NCBI GenBank assembly: GCA_964570285.1
Contig: CAZMXP010000004.1
Coordinates: 76,066-140,065, forward strand
Reading direction: 5' to 3'
Source: CAZMXP01 sp964570285
GTDB lineage: Bacteria > Planctomycetota > PLA2
Length of the DNA stretch: 64,000 nucleotides
In this document: piece after piece, positions 1 through 8,204 of the stretch
Layout of the letters: the number at the start of each line of letters is the position of its first letter
Position numbering within the stretch: position 1 is the first letter of the stretch
Made by a program: the position numbers and the translations under genes
The notes under the pieces: generated by a model
Databases searched by the model: none
What the model saw: only the letters and a program-made list of their open reading frames with translations
What the model was told of the DNA's origin: nothing

Positions 1-911
1 GCCGCCGCGCGGATGAACGCGGGCGGTTCGTAGGGATCCCGGTAGTCCGGCGGCTCAGGCTGCGGCAGCGCCGCAACCTGCTCGAACTCCTCGGAGGGCT
101 CCTCCGCCGCCTCGAACTCCCGTTGCTCGGGCGGAGGGGGAGGGGGCTCGGGGGCCCGGCGCCATGCGGGCGTGAAGGGCGCGGGCTCGGCCGCCGGCGG
201 GCGCGCCGGAGGTGTCGGCGCCCCGGCGAACGGCGCGCCCCCGACCCTGGCGGGTGCCGACTCCTCGCGCACGGGTGCCGACGCCGGCGGCGCGGAGGAG
301 GCCGCCGCCTGCGCCATCGGCGCCGCGACCACCTTCGCGATGTCCTCGAGCACGCGCTGCGTCATCGCCTTCAGCGTCGAGAAGACGCCGCCGCCGGAGG
401 AGGCCATGGCGGCGAACGAGACGGCGCCGCCGGGGTTGAGCTCCCGTTCGAGCTCCGCCTGCGGGAGGGCGTCGGCCTCGTCGCTCTTGTTCCACTGGAA
501 GACGATCGGGATGTCGGCGAGCTCGCGCCCGAGGTGCGCGACGTTCTCGCGCAGGTTCTCCAGCGCCTCGATGTTGTCCGCGAGGCGCGCGCGCGAGCTG
601 TCGGCGACGAAGACGATGCCGTCCACGCCCTCGAGCACGAGCAGGCGCAGCGCGTTCTGGTTCAGGATGTAGGGGATCGCGTAGAGGTGGACCTTCGTGC
701 CGATCCCCGCCACCTGGCCGAGGTTCAGGGGCAGGAAATCGAAGAACAGCGTGCGGTTCGTGTCGGTCGCGATCGTGGTGAAGGCGCCGCGGACGTGCTC
801 CGGCGCCCGGTCGTGGATCGACCGCAGGTTGGTCGTCTTGCCCGACTGGGCCGGGCCGTAGTAGACCACCTTGCACTGGACTTCGCGCTTCGCGAAGTTG
901 ATCTGAACCAT
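1..911 (-). CDS. MglA-like small GTPase with Pro/Ala-rich tail (C-terminus cut by window edge)
   Basis: The start is ATG at 911, and the frame stays open to base 1, so the C-terminus is missing. The protein begins MVQINFAKREVQCKVVYYGP and has a P-loop GPAQSGKTTNL at about residues 19-29, then RTLFFDFLPLNLGQV and an NKSD motif in place of NKxD. These match the MglA family, bacterial Ras-like GTPases that set cell polarity or motility with MglB. The GTPase part ends near residue 190. It is followed by an unusual Pro/Ala/Glu-rich tail of more than 100 residues that ordinary MglA (about 195 aa) lacks. The usual G3 sequence PGQ is replaced by PYI (AIPYILNQNALRLLVL), so nucleotide hydrolysis may be altered. 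No mglB is in the window. The family assignment is firm; the role in motility is inference. Confidence 0.85.
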   Translation of the reverse strand, partial: MVQINFAKREVQCKVVYYGPAQSGKTTNLRSIHDRAPEHVRGAFTTIATDTNRTLFFDFLPLNLGQVAGIGTKVHLYAIPYILNQNALRLLVLEGVDGIVFVADSSRARLADNIEALENLRENVAHLGRELADIPIVFQWNKSDEADALPQAELERELNPGGAVSFAAMASSGGGVFSTLKAMTQRVLEDIAKVVAAPMAQAAASSAPPASAPVREESAPARVGGAPFAGAPTPPARPPAAEPAPFTPAWRRAPEPPPPPPEQREFEAAEEPSEEFEQVAALPQPEPPDYRDPYEPPAFIRAA

Positions 912-1193
912 CGCGCGCTTCCGCCTATATGCCTCCGCCAACAGGGCAGAGGGCTTCCCCCCCTATCGGCCATGTCGAGCACCCCGGTTGAGCCCCCCAA
1001 TTGCGAGCTCCACCCCCGTACCATTCGCGACGCCGTGTTCTCGACCAGCGAGTCAGAGGTGGCGACCGGACCGCGGCGCAGGGCCGCCGCCCTCCCCCCT
1101 TGGGGCCCATAGCCCGCGAAGCGGGCGACGGGCCCCCACGCCTGTTCGCGGACGCGGCGGCGGCCCCCCCCCTACCCCCCCCAATCCCCGCGC
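912..1193. other. Intergenic region with nested hairpin and paired C-tracts
   Basis: No gene was found here. The stretch lies between two minus-strand genes. It holds a nested inverted repeat at 1102-1136 (outer GGGGCCC/GGGCCCC, inner GCCCGC/GCGGGC), and at 1164-1182 a C9-TA-C8 tract of the paired-tract family seen across the window. Just upstream of the GTPase start, the minus strand reads CATATAGG, a weak -10-like sequence, with no clear Shine-Dalgarno. Confidence 0.5.
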
Positions 1194-1230
1194 TAGGGGG
1201 AATCGCCCCGCCTGGGGGCGATTCGCCCTA
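1194..1230 (-). terminator. Hairpin overlapping a stop codon
   Basis: A 16-bp stem with one mismatch (1194-1209 pairs with 1215-1230) and a 5-nt loop directly contains the TAG stop of the upstream minus-strand VWA gene. No strong T-run follows, so it may work as a Rho-dependent or RNA-stabilising 3' end. Confidence 0.55.
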
Positions 1231-3969
1231 GTGGTCGCCCGTCATGTGGACGAAGATGCCCGCGTTGGTGGTGGCGAGCTTGCTCAGGAACTCGAGATCC
1301 ACCCCGGTGTTGCCCATCGCGATCACGTGGACGCGGAGGCGGGCGAAGCGGTTGCGCTCGTTGAACCAGGAGAGCAGTTCGTCCGCCTTGGTGATCTCGC
1401 CGTCGGTCGGGGTGCCGTCCGTGAGGAAGAAGAGCGTGTCGGGGGTGTCGGCGAACGAGGGGCTGAATCCGCCCCCGGCGCCCTGCATGCCGAGGATCGC
1501 CTTCAGGGCGTCGTAGTAGTTGGTCTGGCCGCTCGGGGCGACGTTCTGGATCGCGCTGATCGCGTTGGCGCCCATCGCGCCGGCGGGGACGGGGAAGTCC
1601 TGCCAGATCTTCACGCGGTCGTTGAAGAAGACGACGTTGAGGCGCGTGCGAGGGTCGAGTTCGCTGATCGCCTGCGTCAGCTCCTCCTTCGAGACGCCGA
1701 TGCGGGTGTTCGCGGTGTACTTGCGGCCGAGCCGCTGCTGCCACGCCTCCGAGACGGAGAAGCCCTGCAGCATCGACTCGCTGATGTCGAGCACGTAGCC
1801 GACCGCGCGCGCGTAGACCTTGAGGCCGTAGTAGGTGGGGGGCTTCTTCGTCGTGTCGGCGTACCGCCCCGCGTCCGGCTTGGTCTCCCTCTCCTTCGCC
1901 GCTTCCGCCTCCGCCTCCTTCTCGATCTGCTCGCGGCTCTTCTGCTCGAGTTCCGCGAACTTCTTCGCCTTCACCCACCAGGTGCGCCACATCTCGGCGG
2001 GCCAGTCCCGGTCCATGCCGGTGAGCGCCTTCAGCGCCGTGCGGATCTCGTCGTGGACGCGGCCGCCCTCCTGGTCGAGGCGGCCGATCAGCATCTCGAC
2101 GGCGTCGGTGGAGCCGATCGCCTTGAACGCCTCGCAGGTCGCGACCTTGAGCTGCCAGTCGCGGCTCATCAGGTTGCGCTCGAAGAGCGGGATCTGCGCC
2201 TTCGCCGCGTCGCCGAAGAGCCCGAGCGCGTCCATCGCCGCCATGCGCACCTTGCCGCTCGACGTGTCGCCGGTGAGCCGCGCGAACGCGGGCAGCGACT
2301 CCGTGTCCTTCAGCAGCGCGAGCGCGCGCATCGCGTTGCACTTCACGAGCCAGAAGCCGTCGTCCAGCGCCGTGCGCAGCACCGGGATCGCCTCGGTGTC
2401 GCCGAGTTCGCCGAACGTGCGGCAGAGCGCGGCGCGGCCGAGCTTGCCCGCGCGCGTGAACCCCTCGCCGCGCAGGTAGGCGAGCACCTCCTTGTCCTCG
2501 GTGCGCGCGAGCACGAGCGCGATCACCTCGCGCACCCGGTCGCTGTCCTTGCTGTCCATCAGCGAGACGAGCAGCCGGGCGGTCTTGACGTTCTGGCAGC
2601 GCTCGAGCCCCCGGATCTTGCCCGAGAGGAGCTGGATGTCGGCCTCGTTCGCGATCTCGCGCAGCTCGCGCGAGCTCGCCTCCTCGACGTCGACCTCCTT
2701 CTCGCCCTCCTTCCGGGACGCGCTGACGTCGCGCCGCCGGTTCAGCACCCGTTCCCGCCAGCGGTCGTCCACGTACTCCGGCGCCTGCCCGAAGGCGGCC
2801 TTGCAGGCGACGCGCGCCTCCTCGGCGTTGCGCAGCCGCTGCACGAAGGCGACGAAGGGATCCTTGTCCTCCGCGAGGAAGATGTCGAACCACGACCACG
2901 ACCGCACGTGCATGTCGAAGTCCATCTGCTTCGCCGTCGCGGCCTGGAACATCCGTTCCACCGGGTCGCGGTCGGGGCCGCGGCCGGCGATCTTCTTCGC
3001 CTTGTCGTCCCAGCCCGACCCCGGCCCGCTGACGGTGACGCCCTCGTACGCGCAGTAGGTCGAAAAGTCGAAGGCGCGCGGATGCAGCTTGCTGAGCCAG
3101 TGCGCCGCGCCGCGGAAGATCCACTGCGGCAGGTACTTCTCGTGCACGCCCGACGAGTGGTAGGTCGAGATGCAGAGGTGGCCGATCATGTGGCGGCAGG
3201 TGAAGTGGAGGTCGTCGTCGTCGCGCCCCGCGATGATGAAGCCGTTGCCCGCGAGGCCGTCCACGAGCTTGCCCGCGCCGCCGCCGTAGAGCAGGTTGGT
3301 CTGCGCGTTGCCGAGCTGGTCCTGCGAGAAGCGCTGCCGCGTGCCCTCCGACCGCACGAGGATCATCATGGAGCGCATCGAGCGCACGCTGCCGAAGTAC
3401 TTCTCGAAGTCCGACCGCGCCTGCTCCGCCCGCTGCAGGTAGAGGTGCAGCATCTCGTGCTGGTCCATGATGCGCGGGCCGCCGTTCGCCGTCTGGATCT
3501 TCAGGTTGCCGAGGTCGGTCACGAAGACGTAGTGCGGCGACATCGCCACCTCGATCTTCTTGCCGCCGATCGCGCGCATCTTCTCCCGCGCCGCGAGCAC
3601 GATCGGCACGTCGGTGTCGGCGTTCTCCTTCGCGTCGCCGCTGCAGTTGGGGCAGTTGGCCCAGTTCGGGAAGGGGCAGCACTTCTTCTCCGCGCACATC
3701 GTGCAGGAGATGCGCCAGGAGACCGCGTGGCGCCGCAGGAAGCAGGCCATGCGCGGGCTGAGCCAACAGGCGTCGTTCCACTCCTTGGGCGGGTTCACGC
3801 CGGGGTGGATGCCCGCGTTCGTGGCCGGGCAGGGGTCGGGATCGGCCGGGGGCGCCTTCGGACAGCGCAGGAAGAGGTAGGAGGCGTTGCCCTCGAGGCA
3901 GGTGCACTTGGCGTCCTGCGCGAGCAGCGCCTGGGCGAGGAGCAGGAGTACGAAGAGGCCGCGCTGCAC
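1228..3969 (-). CDS. Secreted protein: Cys-rich N-terminus, degenerate metalloprotease region, HEAT repeats, VWA domain
   Basis: The start is taken as GTG at 3969, giving a Sec signal peptide (VQRGLFVLLLLAQALLAQ) and 913 aa. A longer open frame runs into the divergent neighbour, but the signal peptide and a TATAAT box six bases upstream favour GTG. Domains in order: a Cys-rich segment (about 20-110); a gluzincin-like region with HMIGHL near residue 260 and PQWIFRGAAHW near 282, which resembles the HExxH and PxWxxEGxA motifs of planctomycete DUF1570 but lacks the catalytic Glu; HEAT-like repeats (about 450-645); a charged Glu/Lys linker; and a C-terminal VWA domain with an intact MIDAS (DISES near 727, TDGTPTDGE). 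It is probably exported and adhesive or scaffold-like rather than proteolytic. The function is inferred from domains only. Confidence 0.85.
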   Translation of the reverse strand: MQRGLFVLLLLAQALLAQDAKCTCLEGNASYLFLRCPKAPPADPDPCPATNAGIHPGVNPPKEWNDACWLSPRMACFLRRHAVSWRISCTMCAEKKCCPFPNWANCPNCSGDAKENADTDVPIVLAAREKMRAIGGKKIEVAMSPHYVFVTDLGNLKIQTANGGPRIMDQHEMLHLYLQRAEQARSDFEKYFGSVRSMRSMMILVRSEGTRQRFSQDQLGNAQTNLLYGGGAGKLVDGLAGNGFIIAGRDDDDLHFTCRHMIGHLCISTYHSSGVHEKYLPQWIFRGAAHWLSKLHPRAFDFSTYCAYEGVTVSGPGSGWDDKAKKIAGRGPDRDPVERMFQAATAKQMDFDMHVRSWSWFDIFLAEDKDPFVAFVQRLRNAEEARVACKAAFGQAPEYVDDRWRERVLNRRRDVSASRKEGEKEVDVEEASSRELREIANEADIQLLSGKIRGLERCQNVKTARLLVSLMDSKDSDRVREVIALVLARTEDKEVLAYLRGEGFTRAGKLGRAALCRTFGELGDTEAIPVLRTALDDGFWLVKCNAMRALALLKDTESLPAFARLTGDTSSGKVRMAAMDALGLFGDAAKAQIPLFERNLMSRDWQLKVATCEAFKAIGSTDAVEMLIGRLDQEGGRVHDEIRTALKALTGMDRDWPAEMWRTWWVKAKKFAELEQKSREQIEKEAEAEAAKERETKPDAGRYADTTKKPPTYYGLKVYARAVGYVLDISESMLQGFSVSEAWQQRLGRKYTANTRIGVSKEELTQAISELDPRTRLNVVFFNDRVKIWQDFPVPAGAMGANAISAIQNVAPSGQTNYYDALKAILGMQGAGGGFSPSFADTPDTLFFLTDGTPTDGEITKADELLSWFNERNRFARLRVHVIAMGNTGVDLEFLSKLATTNAGIFVHMTGDH

Positions 3970-3975
3970 GGGAGG

Positions 3976-3981
3976 ATTATA
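3976..3981 (-). promoter_or_regulatory. Perfect TATAAT -10 box, leaderless spacing
   Basis: TATAAT on the minus strand is followed by six bases and then the GTG start of the VWA protein. Transcription would therefore begin at or next to the start codon. No Shine-Dalgarno is present. This is the clearest example of the leaderless arrangement in the window. Confidence 0.7.
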
Positions 3982-3983
3982 CA

Positions 3984-4015
3984 GGGGGGGCGCGGGGGCC
4001 CCCCCGCGCCCCCCC
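3984..4015. repeat. 32-bp G/C palindrome between divergent genes
   Basis: A perfect 15-bp stem (G7 CGC G5 pairing with C5 GCG C7) with a 2-nt spacer. It lies between two divergent starts, so it is not a terminator of either gene. It matches in style the hairpin at 20497-20526 and the tract at 55928-55945. Confidence 0.7.
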
Positions 4016-4051
4016 GGGATGGGCCTTGGCCCCCGATGGTAGCCTCTGCGC

Positions 4052-5470
4052 ATGCGCGTCCTCCATGTCGCGATGGAGTGCGTCCCCTTCTCGAAGGTGG
4101 GGGGGATGGCGGACGTCGTCGGTTCGCTGCCGGGCGCGCTGGACGGCCTCGGCGTCGAGAGCACGGTCTTCACGCCCTACTACCCGCAGATCTACAGGAA
4201 GGAGGCCGGCAAGGAGATCGCCGCGTTCGACGTGTGGATCGCGGAGAAGCCCCACCGCGTGACGCTGCGCCGCGCGAACGACGGGGCGATCCTCGTCGAC
4301 CAGCCGACCGCGTTCGACCGGCCGGGGGTCTACGACGACCCGCGCACCGGCGAGGGGTTCAAGGACAGCCTCTACCGCTGCGTGATCCTGCAGCAGGCCG
4401 CGCGCCTCGCGCTGCGCGACGGCCATGTCGAGGCGGACGTCGTCCACTGCCACGACAACCACACCGGTCTGCTGCCGGTCTACCTGAAGGACGACGGCGG
4501 CCCGCCGAGCGTCTTCACGATCCACAACCTCGCCTACCAGGGCATCTACGGCCGCGGCGAGTTCTGGGTCACCGGGCTGCACACCGACCGCTTCTTCGGC
4601 CACTCGGCCTTCGAGTTCTACGGCGACCTCTCGCTGATGAAGGCGGGGCTCTCGTTTGCCGACCTCGTCACGACGGTGAGCCCCGGCTACGCCGCCGAGA
4701 TCGTGACGCCGGCGCACGGCCACGGCCTCGACGGCGTGCTGCGCAACCTGGGCGACCGCCTCGTCGGCATCCTCAACGGCATCGACACGAAGCTCTGGGA
4801 CCCCGGCACCGACCGGGCGCTCGCCGCGACCTTCACCGCGACGCGCATCGCGGGACGCAAGCAGTGCACGCGCGCGCTGCGGGAGCGCGCGGGGCTCAGG
4901 GACGATCCGTCCGCGCCGCTCTGCGGCATGGTCTCGCGCGTGACGCACCAGAAGGGTCTCGACCTCGTGGGCGCGATCCTCCCGTGGCTCGTGCGCCGGG
5001 GCGCGCAGGTCGTGCTGCTCGGCTCGGGGGACGCCGCGATCCTCGACCTCTTCCGCGGCGCCACCGGGCGCTGGCCCGGGCAGGTCGCGCTGCTCGAGGG
5101 TTACGACGAGGCGCTTTCGCACCAGGTCTACGCCGGCATCGACCTCTTCCTGATGCCGTCGCGCTTCGAACCCTGCGGCCTCTCGCAGATGTACGCGATG
5201 CGCTACGGCGCGGTGCCGGTCGTGACGAAGATGGGCGGGCTCAAGGACACCGTCACGCCCTTCGACGACGACCGTCCCGACGGCGTCGGCGTGCTCGCCG
5301 ACTGGGCGAGCGCGGAGTCGCTGCAGGGCGCCGTCGACTACGCGCTGACGCTCTTCGGCCAGCCCGACAAGTGGAAGCGCATCCGCAGGAACGCGATGCA
5401 GCGCGACCTCTCGTGGGATGCGAGCGCCCGCGCCTACGTCGACGCCTACGAGCGGGTGCGGCGCCGTTGA
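4052..5470 (+). CDS. glgA: Glycogen (starch) synthase, GT5 family
   Basis: The 472-aa protein is close to the family's usual 470-490. It transfers glucose from ADP-glucose to growing alpha-1,4-glucan in the cytoplasm. The N-terminus MRVLHVAMECVPFSKVGGMAD carries the KxGG nucleotide-sugar motif. The C-terminal Rossmann fold has MVSRVTHQKGLDL and the acid/retaining motif PSRFEPCGLSQMYAMRYG. ATG at 4052 is chosen because it gives the canonical N-terminus; TAGCCT sits six bases upstream, a leaderless arrangement, and no Shine-Dalgarno is visible. The stop overlaps the next gene's TTG start by four bases, suggesting a glgA-sugar kinase operon. Confidence 0.97.
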   Translation: MRVLHVAMECVPFSKVGGMADVVGSLPGALDGLGVESTVFTPYYPQIYRKEAGKEIAAFDVWIAEKPHRVTLRRANDGAILVDQPTAFDRPGVYDDPRTGEGFKDSLYRCVILQQAARLALRDGHVEADVVHCHDNHTGLLPVYLKDDGGPPSVFTIHNLAYQGIYGRGEFWVTGLHTDRFFGHSAFEFYGDLSLMKAGLSFADLVTTVSPGYAAEIVTPAHGHGLDGVLRNLGDRLVGILNGIDTKLWDPGTDRALAATFTATRIAGRKQCTRALRERAGLRDDPSAPLCGMVSRVTHQKGLDLVGAILPWLVRRGAQVVLLGSGDAAILDLFRGATGRWPGQVALLEGYDEALSHQVYAGIDLFLMPSRFEPCGLSQMYAMRYGAVPVVTKMGGLKDTVTPFDDDRPDGVGVLADWASAESLQGAVDYALTLFGQPDKWKRIRRNAMQRDLSWDASARAYVDAYERVRRR

Positions 5471-6315
5471 GCCTCCTCGCGGCGGACGTCGGCGGCACGT
5501 CGATCCGCGCCGCCCTCGTGGACGACCGCGGGACCATCCTCGAACGCGGCGAGGCGCCCACCCCGCAGGATCCGCGCGAGGGCGTCGCCGCGGTCGCGAG
5601 CCTCTGGAAGCGCTGGGACCCGCGGGCGCCGCGCGGCCTCGTGATCGCGGGGGCGATCCGCCCCGGGACCGGCGAGATCACGCAGTCGCCCAACCTGCGG
5701 CGCTGGGAGGGGACGCGCCCCGGCGCCGCGCTCTCCTGCGTCGTCCATAACGACGCCAACGGCGCACTGCTCGGCGAGCGCTGGACCGGCGCGCTGCGGG
5801 GCTGCGGGTCGGCGGTGATGCTCACGCTGGGCACCGGCGTCGGCGGCGGCGTGCTGATGGGTGGGACGCTCTGGGAGGGGGCGACGGGCTGCGCCGGGGA
5901 GGCGGGGCACCTGCCGGTGCACCCCGACGGCCCCGTCTGCGGGTGCGGCTCCCGCGGCTGCCTCGAACTCTACGCGAGCGCGAACGCCGTCGCGAAGGCG
6001 GCCGGCACGCGCGACGCGAAGGAGGCCTCGGATCTCGCCCGCCGCGGCGAACCGCGCTCCCGCGGCGCCTTCGATCGCGCCGCGGAGGCGCTCGGCATCG
6101 CCCTCGCCGGCCTCGCGAACGTCCTGAACCCGGAGGTCTTCTGCCTCGGCGGCGGCCTCTCGAACGCGTTTGACCTGTTGCAGCCGACGCTGCTGCGCGT
6201 GCTGCGCGCACGCGCCTTCCGCCTCGCCACCGAGTCGCTGCGCGTGATCCCGGCCGGTCTCGGCGGCGACGCCGGCCTCGTCGGCGCCGCGTGGGCGGCG
6301 GCCGCCTCCCGATAG
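5467..6315 (+). CDS. ROK-family sugar kinase (probable glucokinase)
   Basis: This cytoplasmic kinase likely phosphorylates glucose or a related hexose. The 282-aa frame starts at TTG 5467, which overlaps the TGA of glgA (TTGA). The next in-frame start would remove the phosphate-binding motif AADVGGTSIRAALVDDRG. ROK signatures are present: HNDANG with the catalytic Asp, LGTGVGGG, GEAGHLPV, and the zinc motif CGCGSRGCLE. Placement with glycogen synthase suggests coupled glucose capture and storage. ROK proteins also include repressors, but no helix-turn-helix precedes the kinase fold here. The exact sugar is not determined. Confidence 0.9.
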   Translation: MSLLAADVGGTSIRAALVDDRGTILERGEAPTPQDPREGVAAVASLWKRWDPRAPRGLVIAGAIRPGTGEITQSPNLRRWEGTRPGAALSCVVHNDANGALLGERWTGALRGCGSAVMLTLGTGVGGGVLMGGTLWEGATGCAGEAGHLPVHPDGPVCGCGSRGCLELYASANAVAKAAGTRDAKEASDLARRGEPRSRGAFDRAAEALGIALAGLANVLNPEVFCLGGGLSNAFDLLQPTLLRVLRARAFRLATESLRVIPAGLGGDAGLVGAAWAAAASR

Positions 6316-6360
6316 CCGCGGAGACGCGTGCCCTCCCCGGATGCGACAATCGCGGCCGCG

Positions 6361-6978
6361 ATGGACCTCGAAGACGCGATCCGCACGAGGCGCAGCACGA
6401 AGAGCTTCCGCCACGACCGCCCCGTGACCGACGGGATGCTGCGGCGGATCTTCGATCTCGTGCGCCTGAGCCCCACCTCCTACAACCTGCAGCACCAGCG
6501 CTTCGTCGTCGTGCGCGACCACGGACGGCGCCAGCGGCTCATGGAGGCGTGCTACGGGCAGAAGCACGTCGGCGAGGCGCCCTGCGTCGTGGTCGTCGCG
6601 GCCTGGCTCGACGCGCACACCGACGCGGCGCGCGCGAACGGCCACGCGCCCGAGGAGGTGCTCGACCGGCTCGTGCCGTTCATCGAGCGCGCCTACGCCG
6701 ACCGCCCGCAACTCCAGCGCGACGAGGCCATCCGCAGCGCGTCGCTCGCGTCGATGACGCTGATGCTCGTCGCGACCGCTGAGGGGCTCTCGACCTGCCC
6801 GATGATCGGTTTCGAGCCCGCAAAGGTCCGCGAGATCGCGGGGCTCGACGACCGCCACATCCCGGTGATGCTGATCGTGCTCGGCGTCGCGGGCGAGGGC
6901 GAGCCCTTCCCGACGAGCCGCTTCCCGCTCGCCGACTCGGTGAAGCTCGAATCGCTCGACGGAAGGGGGCTCGCATGA
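6361..6978 (+). CDS. Nitroreductase-family oxidoreductase
   Basis: A 205-aa FMN-dependent NAD(P)H oxidoreductase fold. The N-terminus MDLEDAIRTRRSTKSFR holds the family's R-R-S FMN-binding motif, followed by SPTSYNLQHQRFVVVRD and the C-terminal glycine-rich IGFEP segment. GTG at 6328 could extend the frame by 11 residues, but ATG at 6361 matches homologous starts and lies ten bases after a GACAAT box. The stop overlaps the next ATG (ATGA), so it is co-transcribed and coupled with a lipoprotein gene. The substrate is unknown; family members reduce nitroaromatics, quinones or flavins. Confidence 0.92.
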   Translation: MDLEDAIRTRRSTKSFRHDRPVTDGMLRRIFDLVRLSPTSYNLQHQRFVVVRDHGRRQRLMEACYGQKHVGEAPCVVVVAAWLDAHTDAARANGHAPEEVLDRLVPFIERAYADRPQLQRDEAIRSASLASMTLMLVATAEGLSTCPMIGFEPAKVREIAGLDDRHIPVMLIVLGVAGEGEPFPTSRFPLADSVKLESLDGRGLA

Positions 6979-8204
6979 GGCGCGCGCTGCTGCCGCTCCT
7001 GCTCGTGGGGGGCTGCCTGCACTACGAGATCTCCGTCGAAACCGCCGTCGCCGCCGACGGCGCGACGAGGCGCGAGATCCGCATCCGCGAGACGTCGGAG
7101 GAGCCCAAGACCTGGAAGAACCTGGTCCCCCCCGGCCCCCCCTACGTCTTGGAAGGGGACGAGGCCACCGGATTTGTCGCGAAGGCATCGCAGAAACCCG
7201 GCACGCACGGGAGCGGCCTCCACTACCGCACCGGGAAGGAGGAGGAGGGGGGCGCCCACGTCTCGGGCAGCGTGACGGTCGAGGTGACCGACCTGAGGGT
7301 CGGCAAGCTCTACGTCTACCGCGAGCGCTTCCCGACGGCGATCGATCCCGAGCGCTTCCGCCGCGAACTGCCCCTGTGGATGGAGCGGTCGCTCGCGGTA
7401 GGCGTCGAGGCGATGCGCCTCATGCACCCCGACATCGACTGGGCGCCGGTCGAGGCGCACGTGCGCGGCACGGTGCTGCCGCAGCTCGAGAAGTCGATGC
7501 TCGCGATCCACTCGGCGCTGCAGGTGCTGATCGCCGACGGCCGGGCGCACCACTACGGCAACGACTTCGAGGCGTGGCGCTCCCATCCGCAGGCGCGGGT
7601 GCTGCTCGCGGAGATGGAGCGCTACGGGCTGCGGCGCAAGGCGGAGGCGAAGGCGCCGCGCACGGTCCGCGAGTTCTTCGACGAGGCCTCGTGGGAGCAC
7701 CCGCTGGCGCTGCTCGACCTCTTCTTCCGCCCGCTGAAGGCGGAGCTGCGCGCGCTCGTCGACAAGTCGATCCTCGAGCCCAGCGAGGGCGCGCCCGACC
7801 GTTTCGAGGAGGTGATGGACAAGCTCTACCCCGAGGGGGAGGTGCGCGACAAGCTCGAACGCGACGGCCTCGCGTGGCTGATCAGCCTGCTCGGCGCCCC
7901 CGCCGTCATCGGCATCGTCGACCAGCACGACCTCCGCTTCGGCGTGCTGCTGCCGGGCCAGCTCCTCGCGACGAACGGCGAGCCGTCGGGCGACCTCGGC
8001 GTGCGCTGGCAGCTCGACAACGCAGACCTCTTCCTCGTCGGCCCCGAGCTCTCGGCGGTCTCCTTCCTGCCCGCCGAGGGCGAACCGCAGGGCCGCTGGC
8101 GGCTCAGGAGCCTGCTCGCGATCCGCGACGCGCTGCTCGACGGCGACGAGGAGCCCGACCTGCTCAAGGCGATCGAGAGGGCGCGGGCGGAGGCGTCGGG
8201 TTGA
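6975..8204 (+). CDS. Putative lipoprotein of unknown function
   Basis: A 409-aa protein whose N-terminus MRRALLPLLLVGGC is a short lipoprotein signal with the lipobox Cys at residue 14. The mature part has no family I recognise. It contains a mixed alpha/beta N-terminal region and a long helical, charged middle. A C7-GG-C7 tract at 7127-7142 encodes a PPGPP turn. The start overlaps the nitroreductase stop by four bases, and the 3' end overlaps the convergent acyltransferase by 41 bases. It is probably membrane-anchored in the periplasm. Confidence 0.8.
   Translation: MRRALLPLLLVGGCLHYEISVETAVAADGATRREIRIRETSEEPKTWKNLVPPGPPYVLEGDEATGFVAKASQKPGTHGSGLHYRTGKEEEGGAHVSGSVTVEVTDLRVGKLYVYRERFPTAIDPERFRRELPLWMERSLAVGVEAMRLMHPDIDWAPVEAHVRGTVLPQLEKSMLAIHSALQVLIADGRAHHYGNDFEAWRSHPQARVLLAEMERYGLRRKAEAKAPRTVREFFDEASWEHPLALLDLFFRPLKAELRALVDKSILEPSEGAPDRFEEVMDKLYPEGEVRDKLERDGLAWLISLLGAPAVIGIVDQHDLRFGVLLPGQLLATNGEPSGDLGVRWQLDNADLFLVGPELSAVSFLPAEGEPQGRWRLRSLLAIRDALLDGDEEPDLLKAIERARAEASG

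Noticed and set aside
3970..4173. 68-residue N-terminal extension of the VWA protein
   Set aside because: It would run through the TATAAT box, the G/C palindrome and into divergent glgA, and would bury the signal peptide.
988..6315. Very long open frame on plus across several genes
   Set aside because: High GC removes stops in the frames opposite real genes. The protein is Arg/Ala/Pro-rich and low-complexity until 5467, where the true ROK kinase begins.
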